Below, one piece after another: positions 1-7,490 of a stretch of 64,000 bases of DNA. Position 1 is the stretch's first letter; every line of letters begins with the position of its first letter. The notes under the pieces were generated by a model. The model saw only the letters and a list, made by a program, of their open reading frames with translations, was not told the origin of the DNA and did not search any database. Source of the stretch: Halorussus limi (GTDB taxonomy: Archaea > Halobacteriota > Halobacteria > Halobacteriales > Haladaptataceae). A program made the position numbers and the translations under genes. The DNA lies in NCBI RefSeq assembly GCF_023238205.1, contig NZ_CP096661.1, forward strand, positions 1 through 64,000, read 5' to 3'.

Positions 1-3
1 CAG

Positions 4-81
4 CCAAACTGTTCACCCTAGACAGTTAGCCTAATCAGCCAGCCTAACTCTTAGACCTAACTGGCCGTCTCAACCGCTCGG
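4..81. repeat. 13-bp iteron array 1 (about six copies, may continue upstream)
   Basis: Units begin every 13 bp at 4, 17, 30, 43, 56 and 69. The two best copies (43, 56) start with CCTAACT followed by six variable bases; the others are CCAAACT, CCTAGAC, CCTAATC and CTCAACC. The array touches the window edge, so more copies may lie upstream. Tandem iterons in front of a ParA gene usually serve as a partition centromere and operator, or as a replication initiator site. That role is inferred from position. Confidence 0.75.
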
Positions 82-139
82 GGTGACTCAGCACCGTAGC
101 GAGATACCCAGCGCTGGACCCTGACGAGTAGTACCACCG

Positions 140-230
140 CATAACCAGTTAGCATAACCCCCCAGCCTAACTCAACAACCTAACTGAATAGAATAACTGA
201 ACTACCTAACTGACAAGCATAACCAGTTCG
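140..230. repeat. 13-bp iteron array 2 (seven tandem copies) directly upstream of parA
   Basis: Seven contiguous 13-bp units start at 140, 153, 166, 179, 192, 205 and 218. Their heptamers are CATAACC, CATAACC, CCTAACT, CCTAACT, AATAACT, CCTAACT and CATAACC, each followed by six less conserved bases. The array is out of phase with the first array and separated from it by about 58 bp of non-repetitive DNA. It ends 41 bp before the parA start, overlapping the upstream edge of the promoter. It is a candidate parS centromere and autoregulatory operator. Confidence 0.85.
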
Positions 231-240
231 TCTGACGAGG

Positions 241-250
241 ATTTATATCG
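241..250 (+). promoter_or_regulatory. TATA-like element of the parA promoter
   Basis: The sequence ATTTATATCG lies about 25-30 nt before the parA ATG at 272, the normal spacing for an archaeal TATA box serving a leaderless transcript. No Shine-Dalgarno sequence precedes the ATG. The iterons end just upstream, so a protein bound there could repress this promoter. Confidence 0.6.
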
Positions 251-271
251 ACACTCTCTGATTAGCCTCGT

Positions 272-1102
272 ATGCTGACCTACACGACTTACAGCGAGGC
301 CGGGGGCGTCGGGAAGACGACGCTGTCGGCCAACCTCGCGCGTGCGCACCGCGACCACGGCCATCGCGTCCTCGTCGTCGACCTCGACCCGCAGGACGGT
401 TGTCTCTCCTACCTCCTCGGCGTGGACGACGACCGGAGCGACGAGGACGTGGACACCATCGTCCACCACATGATAGACCGCGGGGACGACTTCGACGGCC
501 TGATTCGCACGACCGAGGGCATCGACGTGGTGCCGAGCCACAACATGCTCGAGCGCCTCGGCGACCTCCTCGAAAAGGCGGCCTCCATCGCCGAACAGAC
601 CGGCGAGTCGTTCTCGAAGTACGGCCGCCTCCGGCACGTCCTCGCCGCCAACGACGTGCCCGAGAACTACGACGTGCTGATAGTGGACCCGCCCGCGACG
701 AGCGGTCCGCACCTCTACAACGCCATCGACGCGACCCGGAGCCTCGTCATCCCGGTCGAACCGAGCGGGAAGGGCGGCGAGTCCATCGCCGGACTGGAGT
801 CAGTCGTCGCGGGTATCGAGTCGAACCTCGACATCGACGTGGGCGTGCTGGCGACCGTCGTGAATCGCTTCGAGGGCACCAACGACCAGGAAGCGGTACT
901 CGGCGACGTGAACGACATGCCGTATCCGAACCCCGTCACGCTCCGCAAGCGGTCGAGCCTCTTCGAGGGGTGCTGGACCGAGCGGTGCAGCGCGTTCCAG
1001 TACGTCGAGGAACACCGCGACCGGGAGCGCGACCACGAGCGCGAGACGCTGGACAAACTCGACGAACTCGCGACCGTGTTGGAGGAGCGTGGGGAGCTAT
1101 GA
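272..1102 (+). CDS. ParA-family partition ATPase (deviant Walker A)
   Basis: A 276-residue ParA/MinD-type ATPase. The P-loop at residues 8-17 reads SEAGGVGKTT. The catalytic GKTT is present (K15), but the signature lysine expected at position 10 is Ala. The following VLVVDLDPQDG carries the A-prime aspartate, and LIVDPPATSG is the Walker B region. ParA proteins dimerise on ATP, bind DNA non-specifically and move plasmids or origins via a centromere-binding partner. The start is set by the TATA spacing and the conserved N-terminus. The stop overlaps the next gene (ATGA), so the two are probably co-translated. Two iteron arrays lie immediately upstream. Confidence 0.9.
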   Translation: MLTYTTYSEAGGVGKTTLSANLARAHRDHGHRVLVVDLDPQDGCLSYLLGVDDDRSDEDVDTIVHHMIDRGDDFDGLIRTTEGIDVVPSHNMLERLGDLLEKAASIAEQTGESFSKYGRLRHVLAANDVPENYDVLIVDPPATSGPHLYNAIDATRSLVIPVEPSGKGGESIAGLESVVAGIESNLDIDVGVLATVVNRFEGTNDQEAVLGDVNDMPYPNPVTLRKRSSLFEGCWTERCSAFQYVEEHRDRERDHERETLDKLDELATVLEERGEL

Positions 1103-1536
1103 AGGAGGGCACCGGCGGCGACCCGTTCGGCGACGACGACCCGCTAGACGGCGATTCATCGGGCGAGTCGGGCGACGCTGATTCCGGCGGGACCGACGGG
1201 GACGAGCGACCGGTAGCAGCTACGAGCGTCTCCCGAGAGACGGAAGACGACTGGACCGAACGCGACTCGGACGACTCGACCGACAACTCGCGAGGCGACG
1301 ACGGACTCCCGTGGGCGGTCGAGCGCAACAGCGTCAAGAGCGACCGGGAGATGGTGCAGTTCTACCTCCGGGACTTCGTGCAGGACCGCGAGTCCGAGTT
1401 CCAGCGCGAAATCGAGACCGAAACCGGATACGACACGTACCTGACCGACGTGCGCGAGGCCGCGTATCTCGTGGCGATGAACCACCCCGAGGAGGTCGCC
1501 GAACTGTTGGACGAGTGGGGTTGCGAGTACGTGTAA
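1099..1536 (+). CDS. Small acidic protein coupled to ParA (candidate ParB-like adaptor)
   Basis: A 145-residue protein whose ATG overlaps the parA stop in an ATGA junction, the typical arrangement for a partition partner. The first 70 or so residues are Asp/Ser/Gly-rich and probably disordered. The C-terminal half, starting near LPWAVERNSVKSDREMVQFY, looks folded and helical and contains FQREIETETGY and DVREAAYLVAMNHPEE. I recognise no named domain. Position suggests a centromere-binding or adaptor protein for the iterons, but no DNA-binding motif can be pointed to. Confidence 0.75.
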   Translation: MKEGTGGDPFGDDDPLDGDSSGESGDADSGGTDGDERPVAATSVSRETEDDWTERDSDDSTDNSRGDDGLPWAVERNSVKSDREMVQFYLRDFVQDRESEFQREIETETGYDTYLTDVREAAYLVAMNHPEEVAELLDEWGCEYV

Positions 1537-1678
1537 TCGGTCGGGAGTCGAAATCGGTCGCGCGGTTCTGTTATCGCCAATCCGGACTTACGGCGCTTCT
1601 CCGTCGTAGAGCGCCCGGCCCTCGGTCGTCCGCGACCGAAAGTTCGTATATCGCTCTTCCGTTTACGGACGGCATCCT
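1537..1678. other. Short convergent intergenic spacer
   Basis: This 142-bp gap lies between the ParA-partner stop and the end of the integrase on the other strand. No gene, repeat or clear terminator stem was recognised. Confidence 0.4.
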
Positions 1679-2872
1679 CTATCCGTCCGACTCGTCGAAC
1701 GCTTCGCTCGCCTCGTCGGCGGTTTCCTCGGCCGAGATGTGGGAGTACGCCTCCATCGTCGTCTTGGGGTCGGCGTGAAGCAGGTGTTTCTGTGCCTGCT
1801 CCCACCCCTTCCGGCGGACGAGCGTGTCGCCGGCACCGCGCCGCCCGCCGTGGAGTTCGAGATACTCGCCGTCCTCGGTGTCGAGGCCCGGCACGTCCGC
1901 TGCCTTCGAGAGCCGCCGCATTAGGTTCCGACCACCCGCGGTCGTCAGCGCAGGCGGTGCGATATCCTCGGCGTAGCAGAGTTCGAGCGCGGTCGCGTCG
2001 TCGCGCATCGCCTCGATTTCCTCGTCGGTGTACCCCGCGGCGTCGAGACCGTCCGCGACCGCCGACGAGAGCGACGGAGCGTGTAGAGTCGGAAACACCG
2101 GCCACTCCTCGCTCGGCGGGTCGAAGACAGTCTGCCACCGGTCGAGCGCCGAGACGGCTTGCCGGGGAACGCCCGTCTGGCGGTACTCTTGAGACCCCTT
2201 TTCCAGTACGGTCATGGTTCCCGCGTCGAGGTCCACGTCCTTCCAGCGCACGCCCTCGCGGCGGGCGTCGTTGCGGTCGCGCAGGACTTCGCCGCCGCGC
2301 ACGCCCGAATACGCGATGGTCGCGACGAACGCGCGGTCGCGCGCCTCGGCGAGCGCGTTCGACCCCGTCTCGTCTATCGCCTCGCGGGCGCGCTCGTCGG
2401 CGTACTCCACGATGGCGTTCCGTTGGGCGGGCGACCAGAGTTGCTGGCCGTGTTCGCTCCGTCGGTCGTCGTCCGGGAGCGCGCCGGTCGCGCGGCGCTT
2501 CGCGGCGGGGTTGTCCGCGAGGTGTTCGCGCCGCTGGCACCACGAGAGGTAGGCCCGCACGTAGTCGAAGTACTTGCGCGCCGAGGCGGGCGCGAGGCCG
2601 TCGGCGTCGTTCGTCCGACGCTTGAGGTGACGGGCGTAGGCTTCGAGGTCGTCCACGTCCAGCGCCGCGAACGTGTCGGCACTCCGCCGGTCGCGCGTCC
2701 ACGAGAGCCACTCCCGGAGGACGCGTTCGGCGTTTCGCCGGTAGTTGCCCGAGTCGTTTCCCTTCGACTTGTCGGTGAGGTAGTCCGCGAGCGGTGCGTC
2801 GAGCGATTGGTCTGATTTCGTCATGTCGGGTTTCTCCGGAGCTCTGTCCGAATCGGCGGTTTCGTGCGTCAC
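1679..2872 (-). CDS. Tyrosine recombinase / phage-type integrase
   Basis: A 397-residue site-specific recombinase with a SAM-like core-binding N-domain (about 20-125) and a catalytic domain (about 145-385). The catalytic set is visible: R192 in YSGVRGGE, K225 in LEKGS, H341-x-x-R344 in LELHGGRRG, H366 in LLHADPKTT and nucleophile Y376. All six positions are occupied, so it is probably active. The longest reading starts at a GTG (2872); an ATG at 2824 (codon 17) is an equally good start. It could integrate the element or resolve plasmid multimers. No att site or tRNA was found beside it, so which it does is open. Confidence 0.93.
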   Translation of the reverse strand: MTHETADSDRAPEKPDMTKSDQSLDAPLADYLTDKSKGNDSGNYRRNAERVLREWLSWTRDRRSADTFAALDVDDLEAYARHLKRRTNDADGLAPASARKYFDYVRAYLSWCQRREHLADNPAAKRRATGALPDDDRRSEHGQQLWSPAQRNAIVEYADERAREAIDETGSNALAEARDRAFVATIAYSGVRGGEVLRDRNDARREGVRWKDVDLDAGTMTVLEKGSQEYRQTGVPRQAVSALDRWQTVFDPPSEEWPVFPTLHAPSLSSAVADGLDAAGYTDEEIEAMRDDATALELCYAEDIAPPALTTAGGRNLMRRLSKAADVPGLDTEDGEYLELHGGRRGAGDTLVRRKGWEQAQKHLLHADPKTTMEAYSHISAEETADEASEAFDESDG

Positions 2873-2897
2873 CGAGGGCGTCGGGGCACTAATAGTT

Positions 2898-2925
2898 ACT
2901 TGTGATTCCTGCGCTAATCACAAGT
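2898..2925. repeat. Perfect 10-bp inverted repeat upstream of the integrase
   Basis: ACTTGTGATT (2898-2907) and AATCACAAGT (2916-2925) are exact reverse complements separated by 8 bp. The dyad lies 25-75 bp upstream of the two possible integrase starts. It is a good operator candidate for an integrase regulator, or an arm/core site for the recombinase itself. The spacing fits a dimeric DNA-binding protein contacting one face over about two helical turns. Confidence 0.7.
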
Positions 2926-2950
2926 GCGCAATTTCGTCGGCGATTCGGGG

Positions 2951-3078
2951 ATTAGAGGCCCCATAGGACAGGAAAATAGCCATTTCAGTTTCGAATGGAG
3001 GATTTTAAATCGTAATTCGATATACGTAATTGGGAGTCGTGAAAGTTGAGACTACAGTGGGTTTAGCGGGCCTCTAAT
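2951..3078. repeat. 128-bp AT-rich segment bounded by an 11-bp inverted repeat
   Basis: ATTAGAGGCCC at 2951-2961 is the exact reverse complement of GGGCCTCTAAT at 3068-3078. The 106 bp between them are clearly more AT-rich than the flanks and hold no gene. Possible readings are a small non-autonomous element with terminal inverted repeats, a recombination site, or paired protein-binding sites. No target-site duplication is evident next to the repeats. Confidence 0.6.
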
Positions 3079-3231
3079 GCGTGGTATTGGACGAATTAGT
3101 GATCGAAACTCCCTCAAATCGTCTCTCGAGTACGCAATCTTACCACACTGCTAACTATTTTGGTTGTTCCCTCAAACTACCACTAGCGTTGCCACTCTAA
3201 AAATCGGTATTCAACCGGTCTGAGAATCCTT
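3079..3231. other. AT-rich spacer between inverted repeat and transposase remnant
   Basis: The spacer is gene-free and noticeably AT-rich. It may contain the unrecognised end of the insertion sequence whose remnant follows; I could not define a terminal inverted repeat. Confidence 0.35.
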
Positions 3232-3756
3232 CTACCCAATACCCGTCTCTTTTTTCAGCAGCGTCAGCGTGTTATCGGCAGACACCATCGGCGCGTGCTC
3301 GTATTCGTCGGTCAGCGCGACCTGCACGAGCAGATCGACCGCCCGCCAGATGGAGTACAGCAGGCAGGCGAATGCGAAATAGAAGAACCGCAGTCCGAAG
3401 TCCTTCGCGGCAGTTGCAGGCGTGAAGCGCTTGATCGACTTGTAGCCGCTCTCAATCTCCCAGCGATAGTGATATTCCTTTACTGCTCCCGCTGAGGCAT
3501 TCGTCATGAAGACAGCGTACTGCCCGTAATCTGTTCGGTCAGAGTTTTTCTTCCGTATATACACCATCGTGGTCGGGTGCCACTCGTCGTTTCTTAGATG
3601 GAGTTTCCGGTCGGTGGTGTAGTAGTCCTGATCTCGCTTCAGATTACGAGATTTTCGTGGCGTCACAAGACGAGTCGGCGCCGGAAAGAAGAATGGCGCA
3701 CTACCGGTCCGACTCGACCCTCTGCGAAGAGTCAGGCGCGGACTGACTGTTCGCAA
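3232..3756 (-). pseudogene. Truncated IS4-superfamily DDE transposase (C-terminal part)
   Basis: Up to 174 codons, of which the last 130 or so look like a transposase C-terminus. YHYRWEIESGYKSIK matches the IS4-type Y-(2)-R-(3)-E-(6)-K signature exactly and supplies the last acidic catalytic residue. A hydrophobic block, FFYFAFACLLYSIWRAVDLL, follows it, as in haloarchaeal copies. The N-terminal domain with the first two catalytic aspartates is missing. The first 35 or so codons (Arg/Pro/Ser-rich) look like non-coding sequence read in frame, and the only start is TTG. It is therefore a decayed insertion sequence. The exact IS family is not assigned. Confidence 0.8.
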
Positions 3757-3757
3757 C

Positions 3758-4471
3758 TTACTCCGATTGCCACGGTCGCTCCGTGAGGTCTTGGAGTGAG
3801 TCTATCTGATAGTCCGGTATCTCGACAGAAGACGAGGTGGGTTTCGCAGTCGGATTCACGTCATCTAAAGACCGTGCGTGGGGCTTCCAGACTGACTGAA
3901 GTCCATACTTGTTTGCGCCCACAATGTCCGATGACAGGGAATTCCCGATATAGACTGTCTGTTCTTTGGTTGCATCGAACTCCGAAAGCGCCTGCTGGAA
4001 CGGTTCAGGATGTGGTTTCGCGGCGGTCTCGTACCCTGCAAGAATGATTGTGTCGAACCTCTCTCGGATGTCGAGTGCGTCTATCTTTGGCGACTGGGTA
4101 TCCGGTCCTCCGTTCGTCACGAGTCCGAGTTGATACTGGTCCGCCAGCGTGTCGAGAACCTGTTCTGCATCAGGAAGGAGTTGCATTTCCGTGTAGTCGG
4201 TGAGGGCTTCGTACGCGTCCGCAACACGGAGGCCGATCGACTCGTCAAATCCCTTCTTACGTGCGAGCTTCACGAAGCACGATTCACGGCGGCGAATATC
4301 GCTTTCCGTCCCGCCAACCTCGTTAACCTCTCTCACATATTCGTCGTACGTGAAATACGGTTCGACATCCGCTCGTTCGAACGCCTCTGCCAGTCGTTCT
4401 ACCCCCGAACGGATGTACTCACACAGCGTCTCGTCGAGGTCGAAGAGAACGGTCGTAACCTCAGCGGCCAT
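3758..4471 (-). CDS. HAD-superfamily hydrolase
   Basis: A 237-residue HAD phosphatase. Motif I is FDLDETL with nucleophile D11 and D13, motif II is VTNGG (T119), motif III is K152 in TAAKPHPE, and motif IV is GNSLSSD (176-182). A helical C1 cap (about 20-95) sits between motifs I and II, as in small-molecule phosphatases and haloacid dehalogenases. The substrate cannot be read from sequence. A leaderless promoter is likely, because an AT-rich box lies about 28 nt upstream. The transposase remnant begins right after the stop, so the 3-prime flank was probably disturbed by insertion, but the protein itself looks complete. Confidence 0.88.
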   Translation of the reverse strand: MAAEVTTVLFDLDETLCEYIRSGVERLAEAFERADVEPYFTYDEYVREVNEVGGTESDIRRRESCFVKLARKKGFDESIGLRVADAYEALTDYTEMQLLPDAEQVLDTLADQYQLGLVTNGGPDTQSPKIDALDIRERFDTIILAGYETAAKPHPEPFQQALSEFDATKEQTVYIGNSLSSDIVGANKYGLQSVWKPHARSLDDVNPTAKPTSSSVEIPDYQIDSLQDLTERPWQSE

Positions 4472-4493
4472 AGATCGTACATATCAGACAGTG

Positions 4494-4505
4494 TTTAATA
4501 TATTT
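4494..4505 (-). promoter_or_regulatory. TATA-like box for the HAD hydrolase gene
   Basis: On the minus strand the sequence reads AAATATATTAAA, centred about 28 nt from the ATG at 4471. This implies a leaderless or near-leaderless transcript. The divergent isomerase gene starts about 70 bp away. Confidence 0.55.
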
Positions 4506-4573
4506 GCGACTGGCCTGAAGCGTCCGACGATAAAAATCGGACACTTAATGGAGCTCGTTTGACGAATACGGGT

Positions 4574-5635
4574 ATGGACCCAGAGACGTCCGGACGAAAA
4601 GACGATCACATCGACATTATCCTCGAAGAAGACGTCGAGACGACTGGAAGCGGTTTCTCTAACGTTCAGTTACTGCACGAAGCACTTCCGGAAATCCATC
4701 AAGACGACATCGACACCTCGACCGAATTCTGTGGTCACAAACTTGCCGCACCGATAGTCATCGAAAGTATGACCGGTGGACACCCGAACACTACCAAGAT
4801 CAACCGGGCGCTCGCGACGGCCGCGGAGGAGACTGGCATCGCGATGGGGGTCGGGAGTCAGCGGGCAGGGTTGGAAGAGCCGAACAACGACGAGTTGCTG
4901 GAATCGTTCACGGTCGTCCGCGACGTCGCCCCTGATGCGTTTATATACGGCAATATCGGTGCGGCACAACTCGCAGAATACGGCGTTGACGGTGTCGAAC
5001 GAGCGGTCGAGATGATCGAAGCTGACGCGATGGCGATCCACCTAAACTTCCTGCAGGAAGCCGCACAACCTGAAGGTGACGTTGACGCGAGAAACTGTCT
5101 CACCAGAATCGAGACGATAGCAAACGAACTGAGCGTCCCCGTTATCGTCAAGGAGACCGGAAATGGTCTCTCTCAAGACACAGCACGGAGGCTCGCAGAC
5201 GCGGGCGTGGACGTATTAGATGTTGCCGGCAAGGGCGGAACGACGTGGTCCGGGGTCGAGGCGTATCGAGCGGCTTCCGTCGGAGCAGACCGCCACGCAA
5301 AAGTCGGGAATCGGTTCCGGAGTTGGGGAATTCCGACTGCCGTTAGCACCCTCAAGACGGCAGACGTCCATCCGTGCGTGGTCGCTAGCGGCGGCGTCAG
5401 GTCTGGACTCGATATCGCCAAAGCCATCGCGTTAGGCGCACAGGCTGGTGGGCTGGCAAAGCCTTTCTTACAGCCAGCAGGGACCGGCCCTGAAGCAGTT
5501 ATCGACACGGTCGGCGATCTCGTCGCCGAACTGAAGACGGCGATGTTCGTCACCGGATCAGACTCCGTCAAGGCGTTGCAAGACACCGATTACGTCCTTT
5601 TGGGACCGACGAAAGAGTTCGTCGACCAATGCTAG
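4574..5635 (+). CDS. fni: Type 2 isopentenyl-diphosphate delta-isomerase (FMN-dependent)
   Basis: A 353-residue FMN/NADPH-dependent isomerase that interconverts IPP and DMAPP, supplying the allylic primer for archaeal isoprenoid lipids and carotenoids. Family hallmarks are present: RKDDHI (8-13), ESMTGG (64-69), the GSQR segment, [19 protein letters not shown], and the phosphate-binding [19 protein letters not shown]. An in-frame TTG lies upstream (4559), but the ATG at 4574 gives the normal N-terminus and fits an AT-rich element near 4530. Haloarchaea usually carry this gene on the main chromosome, so if the replicon is a plasmid this copy is either extra or relocated. Confidence 0.95.
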   Translation: MDPETSGRKDDHIDIILEEDVETTGSGFSNVQLLHEALPEIHQDDIDTSTEFCGHKLAAPIVIESMTGGHPNTTKINRALATAAEETGIAMGVGSQRAGLEEPNNDELLESFTVVRDVAPDAFIYGNIGAAQLAEYGVDGVERAVEMIEADAMAIHLNFLQEAAQPEGDVDARNCLTRIETIANELSVPVIVKETGNGLSQDTARRLADAGVDVLDVAGKGGTTWSGVEAYRAASVGADRHAKVGNRFRSWGIPTAVSTLKTADVHPCVVASGGVRSGLDIAKAIALGAQAGGLAKPFLQPAGTGPEAVIDTVGDLVAELKTAMFVTGSDSVKALQDTDYVLLGPTKEFVDQC

Positions 5636-5982
5636 CATAGCGATTTTTCGGTGGCTTTCGGCATTGCCGTTGGTCGAACAGATATAGCGACTTGTACACG
5701 GACGGACTCGACAACCAAGATTGTTGGAATTGGGGTATAGAGCCATATTCAGAACAGTTTGGCTGTCGGGACGCGATACGGCGGCGACAGCCGATTCGAT
5801 TACCAGAACTTCGGCGAGAACAGGGATACAGACTGAATTTTATCGAGGAGCGCAGACCGTATGGATTGAGACGACCGACCTCAACTTCTGAGGAGTCGCC
5901 GGTGTCGAGACTAGCACGACTTCAACACAGAATCGCTGGTCACTGCATCGGTTGATCAGAGCCAGTGGCTCCCGAAACGCCC
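5636..5982. other. Intergenic region, about 350 bp, no gene recognised
   Basis: The region lies between convergent genes and is lower in GC than its surroundings. Short open frames exist here (for example 5692-5955), but their translations resemble nothing I know and have no acidic haloarchaeal signature. The mixed composition could reflect old insertion-sequence debris; no repeat ends were found. Confidence 0.4.
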
Positions 5983-6408
5983 TCAGAGCTTTCCGAGTTC
6001 CTGCATGAGGTCGACCAGTTCACGCGCCGACTCGATTTTCTCCCGTCTCACCTGCTCTTCGAAGCGCGGTTCGTCCAGCGACTCGAAGGCGTTGATGGCC
6101 CGGTCGAGGCTCTGAATTCTGGGGACCAGCGACTGTCCGGTCTCGTAGTCGACTTCACGCTCCCGAACCCGACGAATCAGCTGCAATCGCTGCCGGCGGA
6201 GATACGAGAGTACTTCGCGGATGCGTTCGCGCTCCGTCTCCTGCAGGTGGTCGCGGTCGGCAATCTCGAAGTAGAACTCGCGGAGGGGGACGGTCTCGTC
6301 TTCGATTCGGACCGTCTCCGGAATCGAACTGCCGATGGTCCCGCTGTTCTGGTACACCTGTTCTAGCAGTTCCGTGCGCTGCTGTTCGCTCATTCGTTGC
6401 GTCATCAT
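5983..6408 (-). CDS. Haloarchaeal conserved hypothetical protein (DUF5788-like)
   Basis: A 141-residue, highly charged, mostly helical protein. The early segment QNSGTIGSSIPETVRIEDETVPLREF, followed by long Arg/Glu-rich helices (YLRRQRLQLIRRV, SLDRAINAFESLDEPRFEEQ), resembles the small haloarchaeal DUF5788 family as I recall it. No catalytic motif, signal peptide or membrane segment is present. Function is unknown. It is divergently arranged with the winged-helix protein at 6512, so the two may share a control region. Confidence 0.75.
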   Translation of the reverse strand: MMTQRMSEQQRTELLEQVYQNSGTIGSSIPETVRIEDETVPLREFYFEIADRDHLQETERERIREVLSYLRRQRLQLIRRVREREVDYETGQSLVPRIQSLDRAINAFESLDEPRFEEQVRREKIESARELVDLMQELGKL

Positions 6409-6511
6409 CTGTTCGAAGCGTCACTCGGTTGGAGGATAGGCGTTCCGAGCAACGAATTACTCTTAATATATTGTCATCAACGCTTAAGGGGCAGGGGCGT
6501 AGCTCTGAAAG

Positions 6512-7363
6512 ATGGGCGGAACGATGGACTCGGACGAGTTTTTCGACATTTTGAGCAACTCGACCAGGATCGATACTCTCCAAGCGCTGGCGAACGCATA
6601 CGAAGAGACGCCGGCCGATCCGTGGCTCGAATACAACGAACTCCGCACGACCGTCGGCGTCCGCGACAACGGTAACTTCAACTATCACCTCGACCGACTG
6701 GGTGACCTGCTCGTGAAGGGGCCGGCGGGATACCGACTCTCTCACGTCGGCATGGTAATCCTCTCGACAGTCGCCTCCGGCGTCTTCGACCCCGACTGGG
6801 AGTGGGGGCCAGTCGACGCACCCGGCGACTGCCAGTACTGTGACGAGTCCGTTCAACTCGTCTACGAGGACGGGAACCTCTGGCTCACCTGCGGGACCGA
6901 CAACCACACTATTCCGCTGTCGGTGCCACCGAGTGTCCTCGACTCTCATCCGGACGACGCCGTGGTCGAACAGGTCGCCGTGCTACAGAATCAGTGGAGC
7001 GCGCTGACCCGTCAGGGAATCTGTGCGGACTGTTCCGGACACGTCGACGGCGATATTCGGTACGGCGGTGTACGCGAGGACCACTACCATTATCACGGCG
7101 AGTGCCACCGCTGTGGCCTCCACCACGGCGTTCCCGTCGGCCTGTTCGTACTCGGCCACTCTACCGTTCGGGCATTCTACCACGAGCGCGGGGTCGACAT
7201 CCGGACGACGCCGTTCTGGGCACTCGACTTTTGTGAACCCGGGAGCGAGACGGTTCTCTCTACGGACCCCCTCCGCCTCCGAATCGACGTAACTTACGAC
7301 GACGACGAACTCCGCGTCACACTCGACGGGGACGGCACTGTCGTCTCGACTGAGTATCCGTAA
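6512..7363 (+). CDS. Winged-helix (ArsR-like) protein with zinc-ribbon motifs
   Basis: A 283-residue haloarchaeal regulator. Residues about 5-85 form an ArsR-type winged helix (FFDILSNSTRIDTLQALANAYE, then LRTTVGV, FNYHLDRLGDLL). Three cysteine pairs follow. CQYC may pair with the later LTCG to bind zinc; CADC pairs with CHRC in the middle. The C-terminal third is beta-rich with no cofactor motif. The layout matches the haloarchaeal family I know as DUF7351. It probably binds DNA as a transcription factor; the effector is unknown. A second ATG at 6524 is a possible start. Confidence 0.8.
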   Translation: MGGTMDSDEFFDILSNSTRIDTLQALANAYEETPADPWLEYNELRTTVGVRDNGNFNYHLDRLGDLLVKGPAGYRLSHVGMVILSTVASGVFDPDWEWGPVDAPGDCQYCDESVQLVYEDGNLWLTCGTDNHTIPLSVPPSVLDSHPDDAVVEQVAVLQNQWSALTRQGICADCSGHVDGDIRYGGVREDHYHYHGECHRCGLHHGVPVGLFVLGHSTVRAFYHERGVDIRTTPFWALDFCEPGSETVLSTDPLRLRIDVTYDDDELRVTLDGDGTVVSTEYP

Positions 7364-7490
7364 CACGTCCCCGTCCTTGGCCTCCACTCAGTCGAGCGCT
7401 CTCGCGTTCTCGCTCCAGTTCACGAGTATGGTTTCATCCGGTGAGTCTGAACAGAAGATAGCTTGCCGTCGAGTGTAGCCGCGCCGTCAC
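7364..7490. other. Short convergent spacer
   Basis: This 127-bp gap lies between the winged-helix gene and the end of the SMC-like gene. No gene or clear hairpin terminator was recognised. Confidence 0.35.

Noticed and set aside
140-230. Possible CRISPR array in the repeated region upstream of parA
   Set aside because: The period is 13 bp with only about 7 conserved bases and no spacers of 30 bp or more. It is an iteron array.
5692-5955. 87-codon frame downstream of the isomerase
   Set aside because: No recognisable motif; Arg-rich composition; treated as possible insertion-sequence debris.
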